From: Symbiodinium natans
Taxonomy: Eukaryota; Sar; Dinophyceae; Suessiales; Symbiodiniaceae
DNA: 64,000 nucleotides
Assembly (NCBI GenBank): GCA_905221605.1
Contig: CAJNDS010001557.1
Coordinates: 167,501-231,500 of the forward strand
Direction of reading: 5' to 3'
The notes beneath the pieces are model-generated. The model ran no database searches and had not been told where the DNA came from. It was given only the letters and a program-made list of their open reading frames with translations. The position numbers were made by a program, and so were the translations under genes. Positions 1 through 11,500 of the stretch are shown one piece after another. How positions within the stretch are numbered: position 1 is the first letter of the stretch; each line of letters begins with the position of its first letter.

Positions 1-1077
1 CTCCCGTCGAGCCGAGAGAGTGCAAATCCGTGTTTGCTCACATGGCAGATGCCCTAAACCCTAAACCCTGAAACACCCTAAAAATCCCAAACCCTAAACC
101 CTAAACCCTAAAAATCCCAAACCCTAGCGCCAACCAAACGGGGTGCGTGGCTGCAGCTGAAGATGAGGGTGTAGACCTTGGGGCTTAGGGCTCAAAGACC
201 CTGTGGATGTCGAGGATGGCCCTCGAAAAATGAGGATGATCCTCTTTAACCCCAATAAAGGACAAAGGGTTTAGGGTGTAGGGTTTAGGGTTTAGGGTAG
301 GTCCAAGCAAAACCCCAAAAACAGAGGCCCAAGGCTAGTATCTTCCCGACCCCGCGTTCACCGTGCTCGCGCCACCAAGTAACTATATTATTGTATACAA
401 TATGGGTACCGTTTTGGGGTTGGTTACCTTGTAAGGGAACCTTGAACACAAGGCCGAACCTAGACCCTAAACCTTAAACCCTAAACCCTAAACCCTAGAC
501 CCTGAACCCTAAACCCTAAACCTTAAACCCTACACCTTAAACCGTAAACCCTAAACCCCCTGAACCCTGAACCCTAAACCCTCGCACGCGCCACGCTTGT
601 TTTGGAGCGAGGCGCCTATGCGATCGCTCAGGAGCTGGGAAGCGTGACGCTTTTTTAAAGGTTTTGGGAAGTTAGAGTTCAGGGTTTAGGGTTTAGGGTT
701 TAGGGTATAGGGTGTAGGGTTTAGGGTTTAGGCTTTAGGGTGTGGGGCACTAAAAAAGTCGGAACCATCGGCACCCAAAGAAAGAACCCCACCCAAAGCC
801 TACACATCAGGGTGGGTTCTACATGCCACACTCGAACCCTCAATAATGAACCCAAAACGACGTCCCCTAAACCCCAAACCCTAAACCCTACACCCTAGGT
901 GCCCAAAAAAGGGCACCTGGGAAACGAGTAGTTCCTGACAAAAGCCTTGGTAAAATCCGACTAACCTTCTGCAACTTACAGAACGATGTGCCCCAGCTCT
1001 GTACCTCGTAAGGCTAAGGGCCCCTTTCCCAGGGTCGAACCACCGAAGCCACCCCAAAAACCCTTGCTTTGGGGGTT
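1..1077. other. Telomere-motif mosaic without a supported gene
   Basis: CCCTAAA blocks at 54-128 and 463-590 and TTTAGGG blocks near 268-298 and 682-740 alternate with unique islands. The islands near 300-430 and 600-660 have open frames, but the strand is ambiguous. Confidence 0.6.
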
Positions 1078-1425
1078 CAGGGTTTAGGGTTTAGGGTTTA
1101 GGGTTTAGGGTTTAGGGTTTAGGGTTTAGGGGTTCGGGGTTAGGGTTTAGGGTTTAGGGTTTAGGGTTTAGGGTTTAGGGTTTAGGGTTTAGGGCAAGGC
1201 TTGAAGTTGAAGCTTAAAAGCTTCTGCAGCAGCTCTCCTCAGAGCAGCGGCACTCGATGCACTGAGCATACGAGTCAGGTGCCGGTCCTGCTGCAGCTGG
1301 GCTCGGGCCTACGTAGGGTTTAGGGTTTAGGGTTTAGGGTTTAGGGTTTAGGGTTTAGGGTTTAGGGGTGTAGGGGTGTAGGGGTGTAGGGGTGTCGGTG
1401 TGTAGGGGTTTAGGGTTTAGGGCCT
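1078..1425. repeat. TTTAGGG arrays around an exon island
   Basis: Arrays at 1078-1195 and 1313-1425. The last part changes to TGTAGGGG. Confidence 0.9.
1201..1308 (-). CDS. Host exon, helical Ala/Arg-rich
   Basis: Open sense beginning ARAQLQQDRHLTRMLSAS, then AAALRRAAAEAFKLQLQ, after CCCTACGTAG. A GC donor (1200-1199) is possible. Looks like an amphipathic helix segment. Telomere-like arrays lie on both sides. Confidence 0.5.
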
Positions 1426-1808
1426 ACTTTCTTCGGGTAGTTGCATTGATTTTCATGGGCCCTTAGAAGCGGACCCTTTATATACCCCTTCTATACCTCA
1501 TAACACCCAACGGCCCATACTTCAGAACCCTTTAAGGGACCATAATCTAGGGTTTAGGGTTTGGGGTTTGGGGTTAGAACTACCCTTAGATTCCTGCAAG
1601 GGTCTAAACCTGAATTCCCCCCGCCACCCCTAAATTGATAAACCCGGGAATCCCTGTCAAATTGAAATCCAAACCCCAAAGACCCTAAACCCAGCAAAAA
1701 CCAAACCCTAAAACTCACTGGCTGCAGAGTTCCCTTGGAAACAAGGGTTCCCCCTAAACCCTAAACCCTAAACCCTAAACCCTAAACCCTAAACCCTAAA
1801 CCCTAAAC

Positions 1809-1905
1809 CCGCTTGGGTGTAAAAGGGTGGCGCGTCTGTCGCATTCCAACGTGTGGGGGCAAAATGGTAGCCGGGATAGAGACCACCTCCAAGTTGCACA
1901 GCGCA
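1809..1905 (-). CDS. Possible host mini-exon
   Basis: Open sense CNLEVVSIPATILPPHVG. It ends CGG|GTTTAGGG. The acceptor is not defined. Confidence 0.4.
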
Positions 1906-1980
1906 GACGGTTTAGGGTTTAGGGTTTAGGGTTTCGGGTTTAGGGTTTAGGGTTTAGGGTTTAGGGTTTAGGGTTTGGGG

Positions 1981-2093
1981 CTTCGGAGCCAGGGACGTGC
2001 TGCTGCCCTGAGCAAGGGCGCCTTTGGCCACACTGGAGTCAGTCGAAGCGGCAGCCCTCTCCAGAGGCGGCCAACTCAGACAGCAAGGACACC
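1981..2093 (-). CDS. Possible host mini-exon
   Basis: Open sense including AAASTDSSVAKGALAQGSS after a TTTAG|GG acceptor. The donor is unclear because the next array is in CCCTAAA orientation. Confidence 0.4.
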
Positions 2094-2169
2094 CTAAACC
2101 CTAAACCCTAAACCCTAAACCCTAAACCCTAAACCCTAAACCCTAAACCCTAAACCCTAAACCCTAAAC

Positions 2170-2310
2170 CGAGGTCTCCAGAAGATTGATGTGTCCTTTC
2201 CGCTTCAAATTGCCAATCTCGAGAGACGTCCCAGTCAGCAGTGAGCAGCAAGTCGCAAGGGGACTCTCAATGGCGGCTTTTCTAGGCTTGGACTCCGTGG
2301 CATCAGAACC
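2170..2310 (-). CDS. Host exon bounded on both sides by telomere motif
   Basis: 141 bp, open throughout: SDATESKPRKAAIESPL…EIGNLKRKGHINLLETS. The acceptor is TTTAG|GG and the donor TCG|GTTTAGGG, both formed by the flanking TTTAGGG arrays in sense orientation. Unidentified product, Ser/Lys-rich. Confidence 0.55.
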
Positions 2311-2359
2311 CTAAACCCTAAACCCTAATCCCTAAAACCCTAAACCCCAAACCCTAAAC

Positions 2360-2453
2360 CCCTCCGTGCAAGTTGCCGAGTCCTGGCAGGGCCCAGGCAG
2401 GCCCGGGGAAACAGCGGATTCGGTGGTTAGGCTGCCTTGAATCGTGATGTGCC
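2360..2453 (-). CDS. Host mini-exon with telomere-motif donor
   Basis: Open sense ITIQGSLTTESAVSPGL…CQDSATCTE. The exon ends at a GTTTAGGG run, so the telomere-like repeat itself supplies the GT donor. Confidence 0.5.
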
Positions 2454-2967
2454 CTCTCGCTTAGGGTTTATGGCTTAGGGCTTAGGGCTTAGGGTTTAGG
2501 GTTTAGGCTTGCATTCCAAAGGTTAAACGTTACCTGCGCAGTATCTAAGAAATTCGTTCACCCTAAGCCCAAAACCTAAACCCAAGATCCCAAACCCTAA
2601 GCCCTATAACTCCTTAGCCCGAAGCCCAAAAACCCTGTAAATCCCTGACCCTAACCCAAAACCCTGTAACTCCTAAACCCTAAACCCTACACCCTGTAAA
2701 CCCTAAACCCTAATCCCTCAACCCTAAACCCTAAACCCTAAACCCTGTGAATCCTAAACCCTAAATCCTTCAGGGCTTTCTTTGGGGGCAGCTCGGTGCT
2801 TCGGGGGGCTTTGGGAGTGGCATCAAGGCAGGAGATTTCGGATCTAGGGTTTAGGCCCAAACTTGCCCTAAACACCCTAAACCCTAAACCCTCAACCCTA
2901 TACCCTAAACTCAAGGCCTAGGCCACCCCCCCCCACAGTTGGGGGGGCGCCGCCTAAGCCCCTCGAC

Positions 2968-3010
2968 CTCGATGGCGCACCTCACGAAGCTTTCGAGCTT
3001 GTTCCGAAAC
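2968..3010 (-). CDS. Possible host mini-exon
   Basis: Open sense FRNKLESFVRCAI after a TTAG acceptor and before GTCGAG. Short, so weak. Confidence 0.3.
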
Positions 3011-3322
3011 CTAACCTTCACAGCATCTGCGCCCTATCACAGCAAACCCTAAACCCTAAACCCTAAACCCTAAACCCTACACCGGTTTAGAGGTTTAGTA
3101 GTGCGTTTAGGGTATAGTTTTTTTCGAAGTACGATTAGGGGCGCTATCAACATTGAACTTTAATAGCTTTATAAGGATTGTGTCGGGGATTAAGGGCAAT
3201 AAGAATTTTAAAAGTATGCCACAAACCTACCCCGAAACCCTAAACCCTAAACCTAAACCCTAAACCCAAACCCTAAACCCTGTTAAGGGTAACCTTCAAC
3301 ACATCGCTCGCGCCGGCCTCAC

Positions 3323-3396
3323 GGTGACGACGACGCCGAGGATGGCAAAGGCAGCGCCCGCCACAGCCTGGGAGCGCTGCAGATTCTCGACTCGGG
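3323..3396 (-). CDS. Host mini-exon with hydrophobic segment
   Basis: Open sense VENLQRSQAVAGAAFAILG then VVVT, ending at donor GTGAGG. The hydrophobic run could be part of a membrane helix. The upstream intron is the CCCTAAA array at 3400-3597. Confidence 0.5.
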
Positions 3397-3399
3397 CTT

Positions 3400-3597
3400 G
3401 CCCTAAACCCTAAACCCTAAACCCTAAACCCTAAACCCTAAACCCTAAACCCTAAACCCTAAACCCTCAACCCTAAACCCTAAACCCTAAACCCTAAACC
3501 CGAACCCTAAACCCTAAATCCTAAACCCTAAACCCTAAACCCTAAATCCTAAACCTAAACCCTAAGCCCTAAACCCTAGACCCTAAACCCTAAACAA
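3400..3597. repeat. CCCTAAA telomere-like array
   Basis: About 28 units with a few CCCGAAC and CCTAAAT variants. Confidence 0.92.
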
Positions 3598-3743
3598 CCG
3601 GGTTCTGAAGTTGAAAGGAGCTAGGTCAGGTCTGAGCATCACAACCGTCATAATGCTACAAGCATATGTTTATGGCTACCCACGAAACTTCGTAGGATCC
3701 CTAAGCCTCAACCCTAAACCCCAAACCCTAAACCCGAATACAC

Positions 3744-3810
3744 CCCAGAGCGATCCAAGGGAGGCGCCGACAGTACGCAGAGCAAACGCCAGGACTTGCT
3801 CTGGCCCTGC
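3744..3810 (-). CDS. Host mini-exon, unidentified
   Basis: Open sense AGPEQVLAFALRTVGASL, starting after CAG and ending at G|GTGTATTCGGG, which runs straight into TTTAGGG. Confidence 0.5.
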
Positions 3811-4307
3811 CTGTTCCCGGGGGGGCGGGTGTTTGAGGTGTGGGTTTTTGGGGCTTCGGGGCGTAGGGTTTAGGGTGAGGTTAGGCTGAGGCTATGTTTA
3901 GGGTTTGGGGCTTTGGATTGGGTTGAACAAAGAATGATTCACCATACCCCAAACCCGGATGCAAGGTCTTAGTCTTACGGGGGGGTGGAGTGGGGCGGGG
4001 GGGGGGGGGGCGGATCTGGTTCAGGAACTCAGGTTAGCATGATGGGGTACGAAAAAAATCAGTAATAGATGTGTATAAATAGATATATATATATATATAC
4101 ACATACATATACATACTTTTGGGAATGCAGTATAATGGATCCTTGACAAGAAGGGGGGGGAGGGTCTTTGGGGCTGAGCATTTTCAAGACGATTAATAAA
4201 TCTTCAGTTCCTTTTTGAGCAGAAAAAAGTGGGAGTTAGTAGCAGTCACTAACTCGGCTCGGAGTTTCGCCAAAGGATGTGTTCCATGAACGATTTCAAG
4301 TACTTAC

Positions 4308-4450
4308 GTTAGGCCGTCCATAGCTTTGTATTCTAATGTGGGCCGCACGTCGAAGAAAGACGGGTGTTCATGGACAAACTTTTGAAGGCGAGTGTAAATG
4401 GAGTTATACCCAAACATGGTCAACAGATCTTGCTGCGAGAACTCTCGACT
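4308..4450 (-). CDS. Host gene exon, unidentified
   Basis: The minus strand is open and protein-like, including EFSQQDLLTMFGYNSIY and HPSFFDVRPTLEYKAMDG. It ends exactly at a consensus donor GTAAGT (4307-4302) and starts after an AG (4451-4452). The retrotransposon lies 240 bp upstream in the sense direction, so it sits in the intron before this exon if the flanking exons belong to one gene. Confidence 0.6.
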
Positions 4451-4691
4451 CTCATCAACCGAGCAGAGACAAAGGAGGGCCCAAGGGACCAAGAGGCTCA
4501 ACCGAGGAACCAGAAGCCCAGAAGAAGCCTCGCCGGCCCCCTCCCCTGCCCTCAAGGTTGTTTATTGCGACTCCTCTCCGGCAAAGCTTTGTTCAGGCCC
4601 AGCGCCGGAACAAATCCCGGTGAGGGGTGATTAAGGGATCCCGACGAATCCCAACACTAGAGGTTATACAGGTAGTTTTAGGGTGTGAGTT

Positions 4692-4696
4692 GTGAG
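4692..4696. other. Target-site duplication GTGAG (left)
   Basis: GTGAG abuts the outer end of the 3' LTR and is repeated at 56568-56572. Five bases is the usual duplication length for copia-type integrases. Confidence 0.85.
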
Positions 4697-4986
4697 TGCG
4701 TGAGGTCGGGTAGTTGCTTGCACTACGCTTTGGCTCCTCACCAGCCAAATGGTCTCGCACTTGTTTTCTGCACTGATGTTCGCCTTCAGTCTCCGTCTCG
4801 TGCACCCGGGCGGTTTCCAGTTACGCTATTGCGCTTACTTCCAACCTATGGGTGACCTACACTCTAGGGATTACTTGAGCCAAAATGGTGAACAGGCCAC
4901 GGCGTTCTAAGGTGGTTTCCCCGATGTGCGGCGGAGCCGACACAAAGGGGTTCCCAAAATGTGCTGTGGTTCGGGGATCATTCACA
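4697..4986 (-). repeat. 3' LTR of the retrotransposon (290 bp)
   Basis: This is the second copy of the 290-bp repeat, same orientation and length as 56278-56567. It is preceded in the sense direction by a G-rich polypurine tract and followed by the GTGAG duplication. Short reading frames across it are not genes. Confidence 0.92.
4874..4888 (-). promoter_or_regulatory. Spliced-leader relic in the 3' LTR
   Basis: Same 15-nt match in the second LTR, at the identical offset. Both copies lie in the sense orientation of the element. Confidence 0.75.
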
Positions 4987-4994
4987 CCCCCCAC
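4987..4994 (-). other. Polypurine tract
   Basis: The sense strand reads GTGGGGGG directly before the 3' LTR begins with TGTGAATG. Position and purine content fit the plus-strand primer of an LTR element. Confidence 0.7.
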
Positions 4995-5188
4995 GGGTGG
5001 GATTTGCAAAAAATGCTAGACGAACTTGCGTCACGAACATACAATGGTCCCAGTTAAAAGCGACTTAAAGTCTGGCCGTTCTCCACTGTTTTGCTCTATT
5101 TGCCCGAATTGATAGATGTGAGACAGACTTTCAGCTACTGAAGCGTTCAATCCCATCCTTTGTCTGTACAAAGACTTGCTGCTCACGG

Positions 5189-5515
5189 TTATGGAATCAT
5201 GGGCGCGAAAGGCCCTGAAAACATGTCAGCAAATTGCTGATCCATCACATTGCGTCTCCAGAATGCATGACTGAGAAGCAGTAGCATCGGCCAAGTTAGC
5301 AGAGCATAACCCATACCCACTCGGCTACCACACGAGCTGCGAAGAGTCGCACATTTCCCTCCAGCGAGCGCATTGGCACATTGCCCCGCTGCTGCTATGC
5401 AGTGGCCAAAAAGAGAAATAGCATCGGTGGATATAATGACGTACTCCATCGTATCATCTGTTGCATCCATAGGGAAAAGAGGAATCAAAACTGAGAACGC
5501 AAAATGTTGAGCCAC
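5189..5515 (-). CDS. Small ORF between pol and 3' LTR, hydrophobic
   Basis: 108 residues lie downstream of the polyprotein stop, in the position where envelope-like genes sit in some LTR elements. It has two hydrophobic stretches, one near the start (FAFSVLIPLF) and one around YALLTWPMLLLL, and several cysteines. I recognise no family. It may be untranslated 3' sequence that happens to be open. Confidence 0.3.
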   Translation of the reverse strand: MAQHFAFSVLIPLFPMDATDDTMEYVIISTDAISLFGHCIAAAGQCANALAGGKCATLRSSCGSRVGMGYALLTWPMLLLLSHAFWRRNVMDQQFADMFSGPFAPMIP

Positions 5516-5579
5516 AACCAGATTTCAGGAATACCATGGATTCCAGGGGATGACATACCGGAGGATCCGAGTGCATCAT

Positions 5580-8500
5580 TCACCCTTTCTTTCCCGATCC
5601 CTTTCTCGAATGACCGCGAGGATCTTTGGGAGCAGCTTGAGGTGTCCCAGGATGAGAAGTCTTGGGCTTCGGCTGACTCATGCGGGCCTTCGCACGTGCC
5701 GGCATGTCCGTCTCGTCTGCTTCAGGATGACGAGATCCTCCCGACGAAGTAACCGAAGGTGCGGATGCTGAAGGGTCATAGGCAAGGTACAAAGCCGACG
5801 CCTTTGGATTCTCCAAATACTGTGTGGGCTTCAACTTCAGGATGCTCATGTCCTTCTTTTGATCACTCAACCATCTGTCCAGCTTCTTGCTGTACTGGTT
5901 GGGTAAAGCGCACCCCGAATCCCTCATCACCAGAAGGTTGTTAACGCTCACCTTCTGCGAGTCCATCAAACTGAGCAGCTGGATCGGGTTGATGTATTTG
6001 AATGCCGCGTGGTACGGGATCTCAGCGTTGGGTTTCGTGTAAGAGTAAAGCCTCACGTTCAACACCTGATAGATGATTTTGGCCATGAACATGTGGACCC
6101 TTTGCCCGGCTTCAGCAAATGCTTTCGGGTCCTCGGCCTCATCAGGAATCATGGGGAGGTTAAAGCTCTCCTTGTTGTACCCCAGCTGGATCGCCCCACG
6201 CATGACGTAGAAGACGAACTTGTTGGCGTAATAACGCTCAATCATGAACTGCTGGTTCTCCACAGAGCTGGCATACTGCCTTACCTCGTCTTCCATGAGG
6301 TCTCTCGGCAACGCCGTGTCCTCATCGATAGGGACAATAGGCCATGTCCCAGACGCGTCGTGTCTCATGCCTGAGGCGAACTGGTCCTTCATCTTCTTGT
6401 ATGGAGTCATGATGATTTTCTCAAACAGATTCCATTTATGGACCAGCACGTACGCAAAGAAGGCGTCGAGGTGACAGTACAACCTGAAGTTGTGGTCCAC
6501 GCATGCTGCGTAGTCGGTGTCAATGTTGACATTGCACTCCAGCGCAAGGCGAGCTTTCCTCTCGTTCCGATCGTCCAACGAATCGCCTTCCCTGTCTCCC
6601 ACCAGCACGAATGCTCGCTGATTCTGCGCATCCATCTCCACCTCTTCTTGGTTGGGAGCCTCCATCTCCACATCGCGGTACATGTCGCGAATCTCGTCGG
6701 GGATCTCCTCGGCCTCAGGCTCCGCCACGCTTTCCCGTGGACTATTTGCCTCCACATCCCCTGCTGGATTCTGCACCCCGCGGAGCGGAAGCGCATCCTC
6801 CTGAACATGTTCTGATGGTGGCTCATCTTCCACTTCAATCTCCACAACCTCGTTGTTGACGACGGCAGCGGCCTGGTTGAGCGCCTGGCGAACCACTTCC
6901 GGATCAATCCTTTCGGGTTCCGGATTGGCACGCACATGCTGGATCCTCCCCATGGACAAGAAAACTCTTCCATACGTGAGGCAAATTGCGAAGCTCGCAG
7001 GGGTATGCCTGCCGCAGCAGGGGCAAACCCTCAAGATCAGCGGATCGCTTGTGGTGGTGTGAGTCGTCACACGCCGGAATGTCCTTGAGAGAAACTGGAA
7101 AGCACGCTTGATGATGTTTCCAGGAACGGTGTCGCCCGCCTGCTCAATTGCTTGCAAGATCTCGCGCCTCTCGCCTTCATGCGGGCCAGCGTCGGTGCCT
7201 TCCATGGTGCTGACGAGGTCTTCCACCGAAGGTTTTGGAGGGTCACGATCGGGATTGATGCGTGCGTCCCCATACCCTTCGACCATCTCCTTGGACAGCT
7301 CTTTGGAGTACACCTTGAAGACTTCGCTGAACTCGAAGTACCTTCCTTGGCTTGGCATGCAGATCCAAACGTGCTTGACGGCCTCGAATGGAATTTGCCG
7401 CTGGACGAGAAACATTCCATTGATCGTGATCACTGCGTTGTAGCGCATGAGTTCATAGGCTGGAACGTACAATACTGCAATTGGTGACCTCGGCCTTCCG
7501 GGAATCCTTGTTCTCACCGTCTGATTTCTCGGATCCCATGGCGGGAACGTCCCGAAATGGCTGTGGACTCGACCGCCTGACGCCCCTCCACCTGGAAGAA
7601 GTCCTTTCGCCACGATGTTGGCGAGAAGCTCTGGGGCCGTGGTGTGATACCCCCCACCAATCTGGTTGACCAAGCTTGTAGTCAAGTGGCATGCGACCCT
7701 GTCGTCATTCACCCGCACCAGTGAATTGGAGTTGCTGGAGTGTCCACTTGTGGCCCTGATCGCCCACGGCTGCACCCAATTGTCGCACCGGCGAAGGGTA
7801 CCGGACGTGATGTCATGCGTCAACCTGTGCCCTCCGAGTTCTTCAAGTTGGGCACGCTGGGTTGCGCCGACGCCCGGAGTGCCGTCCCACGGCGTATCAG
7901 ATGCTCTTTGTCCAGGTTTGGGCGCCACGATCTTGATGCCCAGGAATTGGAGTCTAATTCTCCCATTGGTGCGGTACTCGTAGTACGCATAGTCGATCAG
8001 CATTTGAATTCTTCTCTGATACTCCGAGTTGTCGTCTCGAGCTGAACTCCTTGCGTAATACCTCCCGCTTTGCCAGAAGTTCTCCAAGTGGATGAAGTCT
8101 TTGAGCATCACCCATCCTCCGGTGTCGCACGGGATTGTCGGGAGCTGGTTGTGCATGTAGTTCGTCTCCCTGTTTGCTAGGCGGTGCCTAAGCAAACGTT
8201 GCACATCATAGCCCAGGGATTTGATCCTGCGATGATAATCCCGATTGCGATGGTTGTCATTTGAGGATGTCGCGGGAACCAGGGCCGAAAAGTGCCTGTG
8301 AGCGAACCTTGCACCCTTGATGGGTAGGAGCCGGAGGTCCCCTCCGATGACCAGCTTGCCGATGTTCACGTACCCCACGTTCGAGGAAGGATACTCATCG
8401 ATGTCGCTTCGGAGAGGGTGTGTTGCAACGTCTCCTCCAACCTCCTGCTCAATCAATCGGCGCGTTGCATCCTGCGATTGTAATCCGATCTCGTAGATGC

Positions 8501-11500
8501 TCTGCCCGCCGACCCACGATACGTCCTCGATGGACTTGATGATGTCAAGGCAAGACTTCGGCTCGTGGTAGCGAATCTCGACGAATGAACGAGCATTGCC
8601 GGCGTTGTTCGCAATCCACCGCCTAGGAGCTGGCGCAGCTTTGGGCTCTGGAAGATCAGGTCTCGGTTGGGGCCTGCGTTTGGGTCGAAGCGTTCTTGTC
8701 GCAGTTTCTTCTGGTTCTTCATCGACTTCGATCACGACCACTGTAGGATCCTCAACTGAGATTGATGCTTGACGCCGTCTTGGCAGCGGGCCTCTGGAAT
8801 CCTCCGAAGACGCTGCAGCTCCAGGCTCAACGCTTTCCCCATCCCCACCCGGAGTATCCGAAGCGGTTCCTGGTACTTGCGGAGCGCGAGCGGCATCTCG
8901 CAAATTCTTCTCTGCCCATCTCTGGAAGATCTCTGTTGGTGGCGTACTGCTTGACTTGTGCATCTTAGCCAGGCTTTTCCCAATGATGCTGAATGCTTCG
9001 TTCACCACCAGAGCGTTGTACCCCCCATTTGCTTCGCAATTTCGGGTGTTGTGGCCATAGTTGCCGCAAGCAAGGCACATGCTGGGTGGTTGCATACCAG
9101 CGGTTATGCGTAGGGCATTGAGTGCTCGGACGTAACCTTCACAAGGACGCGATATCTCACCCAGCTCGGTCTCGTTCGGTTCTTGCATGGTGGGGATAGA
9201 GCTTGCCTCGGGCACGCCCATATCATCATCTTCCTGCCCCTCAGGTTCCACGCCGGAGGATCCGAGCGCTTCCCCTTCATGGGCTTGATCTTCACCTTCT
9301 GGTTCTCCACCACGAGGTTCTGCACTGGGGACGGGTGCTGCGGAGAACTCTTCAGGTCGTTGATCTTCCGGAGAAAGGGTTCCGAGGACTGGCTCCTCAA
9401 TTGGCAGGACTCGATCGACAAGGACCGCATGCCATTCTCCTTGGAGTAAAGTGTTCTCGTACTCCATGATCTGCTGAATCGTCTCTGCATCATTTGCCCG
9501 GGGAGGACGACGTTTTCGATTCTCCACGGCAGTAATTCGCACCGCCTCCGCTGCAGCAAACCGATAGAAAGACCGTTCGATTCCTCGAAGACAAGCGAGA
9601 TGATCTTCGTACGATCCCCAGGCTTCGAATGCCGAAGGATACCTGCATGCGATTGTCAGGATGCCGAGCGCAACCTCCAGGGTGTCTCCCATGAGCTCGG
9701 CGGCCGGGTCGGCATTGCCATTGTACATGCCTTTGACCTCGTCCTGATCGAAGATGCTATGGAGGAAGCCAGCATAGGCTGCGTTGCCTGCATCGTACAA
9801 GGGCAAGAGGCAGGCCATGCCGTCCACCGTGTACCCGAAGTCCCACGACAACCGTCTCCCCTTCGCCCATCTGGTGTATTCGCTGGCTTGTTTGGTGTTC
9901 AAGCGCAACCCAGCCGAGGACGAGACGATTTTGCCATAGTTGGTGTACGCGACCTTCGAGCATGCAAAGATGTACGATTTGAAATCCTCTTTGGGAATCA
10001 CTGGGGATCCATCCTGGTACACAAAGTCATGTTTCTGAGCAAATATGGCGCACCCTGCAGCATGGCGTTCTGACTTCCGAACCTCCTCCCATTTGTTGAC
10101 GCCATAGTCCTTGTCCCACATTGCTTTGAGCGAACAGAAGGGACAATACGCTGGAGATTGGATTGGTCCGAACTCGCCTTGGAAGGAGTTCTTCAGCTTG
10201 TTGAACTCGTCGACGCATGCCTGACACACATGGAATTGGCCACTCGGGGCAGTGGGATGCTTGCTGATGAGGCCCTCGATGTCAATCCAGTAGGTTTCAC
10301 CGTCGTAGAACGGTTCTGGGCTGACCATGGCGATGTCCGCATCCACCCAAGTCATGTCCACGCCTCCGCGGATGCCCTCAAGCTCCGATGCCCTCTCCAC
10401 GACTCGTTGATGTCGTTCTTGCGTGTCATCATTGGCCGACGCGGTCCGAACGTCGTCGCTGCTCGACGGTGCAAAGACCGCCTTCGCATCCGCAGTCTCC
10501 ATGTTCACGGAATCCAAATGAGGTTCGCAATCGCCCATGCTCTCTGGGGGTGCCATGCAAAGCGTGATAATCTTTTCTTGCAGCAAATGTTTGTCGAATG
10601 CCGCCACCGCCAAATGCATCTCCTCCGGATTGATCCGGAAATTGTCGCTGCCCTTGTGGAGAGTCACAGCAATTCGAGCCCACAGCAGTGATGACGTGAA
10701 AACAATGCATCCCCTTGCTCGGAGCTCCACTGCGATCCAATCGATGGCAGCCCATGGCATCGCTGCACCAACGTCCTTCCCGATGAAACGGGGATCGTCG
10801 TTGAGGGTCACAATCACGGCACGTTGCAGAAGGTCTGACAAGTCCATGATTGGATCGACGAACCACTTTCGCATGTTCTCGGGAGTCGCATTGCCATGCT
10901 CCCAAACCAGGAGATCGTTGATGGCTCTGAACGACAAGTAGACGTGCGCGGTGACGTCGATGCTCTGCCCGGGACCTCTCCATTCTCGGACTGCATCTCT
11001 GGCTTTGGTGGCAACGACTTGGAATCCTTCAGGTAGGAGTGGATCGAGGCTTTCATCAACGGTCTGGCAGTACGAATGGGCATCATACCATCCCTTTTCT
11101 TGGAGCTTGCTGGCCATCGTGTAGGTCAAGCGGTTCTTGGTTTTCGTCCACACCTCGAAGTCAGCCAGGATGATTGTTTTGCTGGATCGCACCGCTGTGA
11201 CATCGGGGGTACTTGCCTGACGAATGGAAGCGCTGAACTTTCTCAGTCCAGCCGTCAACAAGGCTCTCTGCTCCGGGCTGCTGTTGAAGTGGAAAATTCC
11301 CAGCTCTCCCGTAGCCGTGGATTGCATGACCGCCGCAAACATTGTGCCAGGAGTTGGTAGCTGACGGATTGTGCACAAGAAAACCTTCTCGTACAGCACC
11401 TTGTAAAGTCGTAGCCACTCCACATCCCCTTTCTTCATGAATGTTGCCATGTGAAACGCACCTGCGCGATTCGACTGGCTCATCCCGTAGAGCTTGGCAA

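Noticed and set aside
1-4000. A true chromosome end
   Set aside because: TTTAGGG and CCCTAAA blocks alternate in orientation and are separated by unique, often exon-like islands; no terminal array is present.
6407-6973. Alternative frames of 100-190 residues inside the polyprotein
   Set aside because: Shadow frames of the main minus-strand coding sequence, with biased composition.
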